From Motilimonas eburnea (GTDB lineage Bacteria; Pseudomonadota; Gammaproteobacteria; Enterobacterales; CBDFNC01): a DNA stretch of 64,000 nucleotides. The position numbers and the translations under genes were made by a program. The stretch covers positions 1-64,000 of the forward strand of contig NZ_JAIMJB010000022.1 of NCBI RefSeq assembly GCF_021295345.1, written 5' to 3'. The notes under the pieces were generated by a model. It worked only from the letters and a program-made list of their open reading frames with translations. It made no database searches and was not told the origin of the DNA. Shown piece by piece: positions 58,988 to 64,000 of the stretch (its first letter is position 1; the number at the start of each line of letters is the position of its first letter).

Positions 58988-59749
58988 ATGAATGCGATTA
59001 TTCAGCAGCAATTAAACCGTCGTTCGGTGCGTAACTTTACCGGCGAAAGCGTATCCAATGAAGATTTAGAGCAGATTTTACTGGCGGCGCAGCAAGCTCC
59101 CACCTCGATCAATGGCCAACAAATTTCATTAGTGGTGATCCGCGATAAAGCCACTATCGCGAAAATTGCTGAATTAGCAGGCGGTCAACCGCAAGTAGCG
59201 GGAGCCGATGTGTTTATTACCGTAGTGATGGACTATCACCGCGCCGCCACGGCCATGGCCAAGGTTGAGCAAGACCTTGCGATCAACCAATCAGCAGAAG
59301 GTATTTTGGTGGGCGCAGTCGATGCGGGCATTATGTTAAATGCACTGCAAACGGCGGCGGAGTCACTGGGTTATGGTACGACGGCTATCGGTGGGATCCG
59401 TGCCAATCCACAAGCCATGATTGAATTATTGGGTTTACCGGCCAATACCTTCCCTGTGGTCGGAACAACCCTAGGCGTACCCGATAACAGCGCTGCTAGT
59501 GCGGTGAAGCCTCGGGTTGCTTTGTCTTCTTTTGCGATGAATGAGCGTTATGACGCACAAGCAGTGGCCCAAGGGGCACTGCAATACGACGCTGATTTAC
59601 GCCAATGGTGGGATGCCAATGGTCTGACGGACATGCCAAGTTATGCCGCCAGCACAGGCCAATACTACAGTTACATTTATTTCCCGACCGTGGCTCAAAC
59701 CCTCGAACAACAAGGGTTTAAGTTTCAGGATGCGTTAGTGTCTGCTTAG
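58988..59749 (+). CDS. Nitroreductase-family FMN oxidoreductase
   Basis: A 253-residue flavoprotein of the NfsA/FRP group, which uses NADPH to reduce nitro compounds, quinones or flavins. It opens with LNRRSVRNFTGE (FMN phosphate contact), followed by ILLAAQQAPTSINGQQISLVVI, MLNALQTAAESLGYGTTAIGG (the conserved mid-motif) and a C-terminal helical extension. Length fits the group. Its reading frame ends one base before the convergent DUF1513 stop. It is divergent from a LysR regulator that probably controls it. The electron donor choice (NADPH versus NADH) is not visible. Confidence 0.87.
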   Translation: MNAIIQQQLNRRSVRNFTGESVSNEDLEQILLAAQQAPTSINGQQISLVVIRDKATIAKIAELAGGQPQVAGADVFITVVMDYHRAATAMAKVEQDLAINQSAEGILVGAVDAGIMLNALQTAAESLGYGTTAIGGIRANPQAMIELLGLPANTFPVVGTTLGVPDNSAASAVKPRVALSSFAMNERYDAQAVAQGALQYDADLRQWWDANGLTDMPSYAASTGQYYSYIYFPTVAQTLEQQGFKFQDALVSA

Positions 59750-60841
59750 TTAGAGCAAAGCGATTGCATGATTATCCCAAGCCCACGGCGTTAAATGACG
59801 CTGGGCTTGGTGCGCTATCACACCGGCCCCTGTGGTCAGCACCGCCTGTTGCTCGGGCGTTACCGCTAATCCGCATACATCATTTAGGTTTTCAATCCCC
59901 AATAACGCGCCCGTGTCTTTATGCCAGCGGCCAACACAGTTACCCCGCGGGGAGGTACTGATGATCTGCTCGCCAACCATGGCCACCGAGCCGAGGTAAT
60001 CATTAAACCTGAGCCAGTCTTCTTCGCTGCCCGCCACGGGCTGCGCTTGGCTGGTTAAGCTGGTTGCCGGCAATGACAATTGATGGCGATACAACAAGGG
60101 CAACATCTCGCTTTCGCCTTGGTACTGACACGCCATCGCCACAGTGCCGTCAGTGGCCACGGCGAGGTGGCGGATACTCAGTAGGTGATCGGGTAGGGTG
60201 ACGGTGTGCACCCGTTTGCCGGTGTGGCGATCAAGGTAAACCAAGCTCGGTGCCATGGTGTTAAGGTTGAGCGGGGTTCGCTTATCGGTAGCAATGCCGC
60301 CTACAGCCACAATTAAGTGCTGCTGGTCGGGGTGCATGACAATTTCATGGGGGCCGATACCAAAGCCTTGTAATAAGGCGACTTGTTTCAAGCTCTGCTC
60401 AACTTGGTAAACCCCAATCACACCTTGGCTGGTGGCGGTATCGCCTTCGCTGACATAAAGCAAGCCATCTTGGCTAAAACAGCCGTGGCCATAGCAATGG
60501 CGCTCGCTGGGCAGGGCATGCTGCCACTCCTGCTCGCCCGTTTGCACGTTAAAGGCGGTGATATAACGACCGGGGCGACGCGAAAAAACTAGCCCTAAAT
60601 CTTGGTTTGGATTTACAGCTAACCCATGGCCGCGCTCGGGCAAGGGCAGTTGATATCGCGTTTGGCCACTGACATCGGCGCACACCAAATAATCTTGCTG
60701 TTGCTGCTGGGCGCAGGACAAAAACCGCCGTGGCGTTTGACCTTGCGCCCACGATAATGAACCGGCTAGGCTAGTGGTCACACCCAGATAGGCCAAGGTG
60801 CGTAAAAACTGCCGACGTGACAACGATTGTGCTGACATCAT
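59750..60841 (-). CDS. DUF1513-family protein, Tat-exported
   Basis: A 363-residue protein predicted to be exported folded through the Tat pathway: twin-arginine motif SRRQFLRTL near residues 8-16, then a hydrophobic helix and AxA-type cleavage near SWAQG. The body is a seven-bladed beta-propeller-like DUF1513 sequence (HGLAVNPNQDLGLVFSR, GIGPHEIVMHPDQQHLIV, RHLAVATDGTVAMACQY). DUF1513 genes accompany imelysin and di-haem oxidase genes in iron-regulated clusters, with unknown chemistry. Start overlaps the imelysin stop (ATGA). Last gene of the operon; it converges with the nitroreductase gene. Confidence 0.87.
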   Translation of the reverse strand: MMSAQSLSRRQFLRTLAYLGVTTSLAGSLSWAQGQTPRRFLSCAQQQQQDYLVCADVSGQTRYQLPLPERGHGLAVNPNQDLGLVFSRRPGRYITAFNVQTGEQEWQHALPSERHCYGHGCFSQDGLLYVSEGDTATSQGVIGVYQVEQSLKQVALLQGFGIGPHEIVMHPDQQHLIVAVGGIATDKRTPLNLNTMAPSLVYLDRHTGKRVHTVTLPDHLLSIRHLAVATDGTVAMACQYQGESEMLPLLYRHQLSLPATSLTSQAQPVAGSEEDWLRFNDYLGSVAMVGEQIISTSPRGNCVGRWHKDTGALLGIENLNDVCGLAVTPEQQAVLTTGAGVIAHQAQRHLTPWAWDNHAIALL

Positions 60842-61881
60842 CAGTCTCCATCGGTGGCATTAAAGCCAATCACAATTTTTAGCGCCACGGGCATGGCTTC
60901 TTGGATCAAATAAGTGAGCCGCTCGATATCGATGCGCAACCGGTACAACTTGGCTAAGCCCTGATCCGATTGCAACAAACTCACCATGCTGGCCTGCTCG
61001 GGCCAATTGGCTAATAAATCGGTAAAGGTTTGATCTATCTCGCTGGCGAGTTGGCCCGCGCCTTGTTGCTGTAATTGGCGATTGATGCCGCTTAAAAAGA
61101 GCTGATGCAAGCTGGCATAGCTTTGTTTTAACTGTGCCATGGAGCGAGCCGAGCGCCAGGATTCGGCTTGATAGGGCTTAACATGCTCGCCCTTACCCAG
61201 CGGTAAATGGAACTTTTTGTTGGCAAAGCTAAGCTGGTGAGACAGCTCACTGATCCAAGCCCTATCGGCAGCCGATAATGGGTGCTTAACCTGATTGGCT
61301 GCTGGCTGGTGATAGCTTAATTTGGCTTGTTGCCATGTTTGCTGTAAGCGTTTGGCATTACTGGCGATATGCGTTCCTATGGCTTGGCTAAGGGTGCAGT
61401 TGTCGGCGCTTATGCCTTGTTCAAAAAGCAATAATTCCAACGCGCCTAAGCCTTGCACGGCGACGCTGGCTTGGCTGATATCGGCTTCGCTAAATGTTGA
61501 CTGGCTATCTTGTAAGGCGTTGACTTTACGACCGGTGAGGTTTTTCTTATCGGGCCAAAATTGCATTGCCCAAGCGATATCTAAGTCATGCACTGGGCCT
61601 ATGGTTTCGCCCTGAAACGGCACCCAAGCGAGCATGGTTTGTTGCCAAGCTTGTTTTAGCTGTGGTGATTGAGTATCGGGGGCTTGGCGGGTACAGGCTT
61701 GCTCCAATAGCTTAGTGAGTTGCTGGCTCTGACTCACCAGTTGTTTGGCTTGTTGCTGCTTTAGCTGTATGGCTTGCTCGGCTAAATCGGTGCTTGCTGC
61801 GGATTTAGCTGGGCCAGAGACAGTGAGTAAAAAGAGTAACGCGGTGGCGCAGCTGAAACCCGTTAAAGAAGAAAGGTGCAT
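60841..61881 (-). CDS. Imelysin-family periplasmic protein
   Basis: A 346-residue protein with a signal peptide (SLTGFSCATALLFLLTVSG, cleavage near AKSAA). The mature protein is all-helical, as in imelysin (PF09375): QAWQQTMLAWVPFQGETIGPVHDLDIAWAMQFWPD, here given as W-x-P-FQGETIGP near 90, then a VQGLGALELLLFEQG segment with the conserved Glu. The family includes the iron-regulated IrpA/EfeO-M75 group; an iron-binding role is inferred, protease activity is not supported. Its ATG follows a GC-rich hairpin at 61902. In operon with the di-haem oxidase (55 bp upstream) and DUF1513. Confidence 0.84.
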   Translation of the reverse strand: MHLSSLTGFSCATALLFLLTVSGPAKSAASTDLAEQAIQLKQQQAKQLVSQSQQLTKLLEQACTRQAPDTQSPQLKQAWQQTMLAWVPFQGETIGPVHDLDIAWAMQFWPDKKNLTGRKVNALQDSQSTFSEADISQASVAVQGLGALELLLFEQGISADNCTLSQAIGTHIASNAKRLQQTWQQAKLSYHQPAANQVKHPLSAADRAWISELSHQLSFANKKFHLPLGKGEHVKPYQAESWRSARSMAQLKQSYASLHQLFLSGINRQLQQQGAGQLASEIDQTFTDLLANWPEQASMVSLLQSDQGLAKLYRLRIDIERLTYLIQEAMPVALKIVIGFNATDGD

Positions 61882-61901
61882 TATATTAGTCCTTTACGGA
61901 A

Positions 61902-61921
61902 CGAGGTGGCTGACCACCTCG
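61902..61921. other. Perfect hairpin in the di-haem/imelysin gap
   Basis: CGAGGTGG-ctga-CCACCTCG: an 8-bp GC-rich stem with a 4-nt loop, 20 bp before the imelysin ATG and 15 bp after the di-haem stop. No T run follows. It may slow read-through or protect mRNA ends. Confidence 0.5.
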
Positions 61922-61936
61922 CACTAAATTGAATAT

Positions 61937-63334
61937 TTAGAGTGATTCAAGAAACTTAATCAGCGCGTCACGCTGCGCTTGGCTAAACCCTAACACCTGT
62001 TGCTTGGCTGCTTCGGCTTCGCCACCATGCCAAAGGATGGCTTCCATAATGTTGCGCGCACGGCCATCGTGCAGTAAAAAAGTATGACCGTTTACTTCTT
62101 GGGTATAGCCTAATCCCCACAGTGGTGGGGTGCGCCATTCTTGGCCATTGGCTAAAAACTCGGGGCGATTATCGGCCAAGCCCGGTCCCATATCGTGCAA
62201 CAAAAGATCCGAGTAAGGGAAAATCAGCTGCTCCGACAGGGCGGGCAGTTCAGGGCGTTTAGCGGTTTTAAAGCTAGGTACATGACAACTTTGGCAATTG
62301 GCTTGGTTAAATAGCTGCTCACCTTGTTGTACTTGCTTGTCATCAAGGTTGCGTCTGGCGGGCACGGCTAAGTGTTGGCTGTAAAACTCAACAAAGTTAA
62401 GAATATTATCGCTGACTTCCAGCTCGCCGCCGTTGGGGGCTTTTAAGCAGTCGGCTTGTTTCTCGGTGCAGTCATCATGTAGGTTAACCGACGAGGTTAA
62501 GCCCATGTCGCCGGCAAAGGCGCCCGCATTTTGTTGCATTAGGGTAGGTTGGCCAGCCTTCCAGCCAAAGCGGCCGATCACGGTTTGCTGGCTGGCAGCA
62601 TGCCATACTCGGTTCGCTCGACCAGAAATGCCGTCGTTATTGCTGTCTTCTGGATCGGCATTGGCCAGCAAGCTTTCTTCACTAATGCTTTCCAACAAGC
62701 CTAGGCCTATCATCACCGGCGCAACGCGTGCCGACATCATCACATCAGGGTGCATAGGGCCATAGTTAAGCTGGCTAATGGTGAGGTTTGGCTTGCGCAA
62801 CATCACTTGGGTGCCGTCTTTAAACGTAACGGCCACTTCTTGATAGTCGATGTTAATTTGGCCTTCTGGCTGAACGCCCGGAATGGACATGTCTTGCAGT
62901 TGGCCGCCATAGGTGGGCTCGGCAATCACGCCTTGCTGGATCAAAGCTTGCTTTTGCTCTGCTGTGGTGGCCGGAATACTTAATCTGACCAACATAGACA
63001 CGGCATTTTGATCGCCCGGCTCCTTGGGTTTACCGCGGCCGTCTTTAATGTGGCAGCCTTGGCAAGCATTGGTATTAAACAAAGGGCCTAGGCCGTCACG
63101 GGCATCGGTGGTGGCGGGAGCTATCACCCAAGGGTTACGAAAGAAGCTGTTGCCAACACTAAAGTCCATCCGCTTGAGCATGTCTAAATTGCTGGCCGGC
63201 ATTGAAAAGGCGTTAGGGCCGGTTTTGCTGGTGGTGGTTTCACCGCCGGGTTTTGCGGGATCAGCCCAGCTGGGTAGGCTTATCAGTAATAAAAGTGTGG
63301 TTTTTAAGGCGGTACTCAATTGCATCTTGTTCAT
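61937..63334 (-). CDS. Di-haem oxidoreductase of the DUF1111 (CxxCH) type
   Basis: A 465-residue periplasmic c-type cytochrome. After a signal peptide (cleavage near PSWA) come two haem-binding motifs, CQGCH near residues 92-96 and CQSCH near 345-349, with a downstream calcium/substrate loop. The sequence follows the DUF1111 di-haem oxidoreductase pattern (TDARDGLGPLFNTNACQGC, ISGRANRVW, IGRFGWKAGQPTLMQQNAGAF, PLWGLGYT); the GRFGWKA region is the family hallmark. Such proteins usually sit beside imelysin and DUF1513 genes, as here. Substrate unknown. It starts about 107 bp after the first imelysin gene, with a terminator-like hairpin between. Confidence 0.87.
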   Translation of the reverse strand: MNKMQLSTALKTTLLLLISLPSWADPAKPGGETTTSKTGPNAFSMPASNLDMLKRMDFSVGNSFFRNPWVIAPATTDARDGLGPLFNTNACQGCHIKDGRGKPKEPGDQNAVSMLVRLSIPATTAEQKQALIQQGVIAEPTYGGQLQDMSIPGVQPEGQINIDYQEVAVTFKDGTQVMLRKPNLTISQLNYGPMHPDVMMSARVAPVMIGLGLLESISEESLLANADPEDSNNDGISGRANRVWHAASQQTVIGRFGWKAGQPTLMQQNAGAFAGDMGLTSSVNLHDDCTEKQADCLKAPNGGELEVSDNILNFVEFYSQHLAVPARRNLDDKQVQQGEQLFNQANCQSCHVPSFKTAKRPELPALSEQLIFPYSDLLLHDMGPGLADNRPEFLANGQEWRTPPLWGLGYTQEVNGHTFLLHDGRARNIMEAILWHGGEAEAAKQQVLGFSQAQRDALIKFLESL

Positions 63335-63392
63335 AAAGCCTGCTTAGCATCTAGAGATGCTTTTTTATTGTTATTTGGATTGCCAGAAACTC

Positions 63393-63413
63393 AAAAAGGG
63401 CGGAAGGCCGCCC
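63393..63413 (-). terminator. Terminator-like hairpin between imelysin and di-haem genes
   Basis: On the minus strand GGGCGG-CCTT-CCGCCC is followed by TTTTT, 28 bp after the imelysin stop. It should end part of the transcripts so that the first gene is expressed more than the three behind it. Confidence 0.78.
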
Positions 63414-63440
63414 TTAGCTATTTTGTGCCAAGATCAGAAA

Positions 63441-64000
63441 TTAAAACTCATGATCGGCTGTGTCTGGATTTAGGTTGTATATCCCCAATACCTTAGATGC
63501 TTTTTCAATTTCACCCGTTTGCACTACCAGCGCCTTGATCGAATCATTAACCAAGGTGTGGCCTTGGCTGTTGTTAGGGGCAATTAGCTGGTCAAATTTT
63601 TGCCCTTGCTCGGCGGCGGATACTAAGGTGTAAACTTGGGTTGATGCGTCAGTCACCGCTTTGGAAGTTGACTGTGCAACGGCTTTATCCTTACTTGCCA
63701 CCAAATCGTTTAGGCTTGGGCCGCTTAGTTTAGTGCCATCAACACGCGTGTATTGACCAAACCACACATTGTTAATGCCTTGTTGATTGTAATAGTGCGA
63801 GTTGTGGGTGTTATCCGAGAAACAATCGTGCTCGTCTTCTGGTGAGTTGGCTTCTAGTGCCACCTTCATGCGCTCACCGGCTAGCTCACCTAATGAGAGC
63901 GAGCCCATGCCAAACAACATCACACGCAAGCCTTCATCGGCTGGCTTAGCGGTTAGGGTTTGGCGGTAGTTATCACCCGTTGCGCTCCATTGCTCGGTCA
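63441..64000 (-). CDS. Imelysin/IrpA-type protein, 5' end outside the window
   Basis: The visible 186 residues belong to the C-terminal part of an imelysin-family protein. Reading enters at the right edge with TEQWSATGDNYRQ in frame and continues without a break to the stop at 63441; an internal Met-like start near 63929 is not the real one. Landmarks: LGELAGERMKVALE and EHDCFSDNTHNSHYYNQQG, the C-terminal signature (ExxCFSDNTH) of the IrpA-like iron-regulated group, a different subgroup from the second imelysin downstream. It heads the visible part of the operon. A Fur box would be expected outside the window. Confidence 0.82.
   Translation of the reverse strand, partial: TEQWSATGDNYRQTLTAKPADEGLRVMLFGMGSLSLGELAGERMKVALEANSPEDEHDCFSDNTHNSHYYNQQGINNVWFGQYTRVDGTKLSGPSLNDLVASKDKAVAQSTSKAVTDASTQVYTLVSAAEQGQKFDQLIAPNNSQGHTLVNDSIKALVVQTGEIEKASKVLGIYNLNPDTADHEF

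Noticed and set aside
63346-63361. AGCATC/GATGCT hairpin with a T run on the plus strand
   Set aside because: No plus-strand gene ends here; it lies in the leader of the minus-strand di-haem gene, so it is not a terminator for any annotated gene.

Overview
The window reads as a chromosomal stretch of a marine or aquatic gammaproteobacterium, most likely Shewanella or a close relative. This is an inference from gene content (an NrtR-Prs-NadV salvage locus, HutX/HutZ, a DUF1513/imelysin/di-haem oxidase group, DUF3360, a TackOD1 protein), from the moderate base composition and from Fur-type operators. No rRNA, tRNA, CRISPR array or complete insertion sequence was seen. Genes are dense, with many 1-4 nt stop/start overlaps (ATGA, TAATG).

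Layout. 0.1-1.4 kb: an AT-rich AIPR-family (abortive infection/phage resistance) gene, probably cut short at its C-terminus. 1.8-10.4 kb: a catecholate-type siderophore locus with FepB/FepD/FepG-like importer genes, an unusual NRPS without adenylation domains, a FepC-like ATPase and an EntD-type phosphopantetheinyl transferase. Two directly repeated 100-bp elements flank the NRPS gene. 10.4-15.0 kb: DUF6880, AraC-GyrI, amidase and methyltransferase genes. 15.2-18.7 kb: nrtR divergent from prs-nadV, with two palindromic operators over the promoter. 18.7-20.1 kb: DUF2971 and a lone CheY-like receiver. 20.4-27.8 kb: a haem uptake locus (HmuTUV, HutX-HutZ, HmuY-like lipoprotein, TonB-dependent receptor) with two good Fur boxes. 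27.9-29.5 kb: KDG kinase and KDPG aldolase. 30-37.7 kb: lipocalin, then a CheR / CheB / receiver-kinase / giant hybrid-kinase signalling operon. 37.7-39.8 kb: AzlC-AzlD exporter under a MarR-GNAT regulator with its operator.

40-44.2 kb: a putative exopolysaccharide module (TackOD1 plus degenerate GGDEF protein, processive-type GT2, HlyD-like protein) with a tandem-repeat array at the 3' end of the glycosyltransferase gene. 44-50 kb: mostly small or uncharacterised genes. 50-59.7 kb: LysR/DUF3360, TetR/GST, a DUF3592-like membrane protein next to a NERD plus two kinase-like-lobe protein, and LysR/nitroreductase. 59.7-64 kb: an iron-type operon of imelysin (cut by the window end), di-haem oxidoreductase, second imelysin and Tat-exported DUF1513 protein.

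Three sets of genes point to iron and haem acquisition (siderophore, haem, imelysin group) and most of the rest to sensing and surface functions. REP/BIME-type palindromes are scattered through many intergenic gaps. The most unusual items are the adenylation-free NRPS between repeats, the two-module HmuY-like lipoprotein, the TackOD1/GT2/HlyD module with its gene-end repeat array, and the NERD-pseudokinase protein. None of these can be called a new system from sequence alone.
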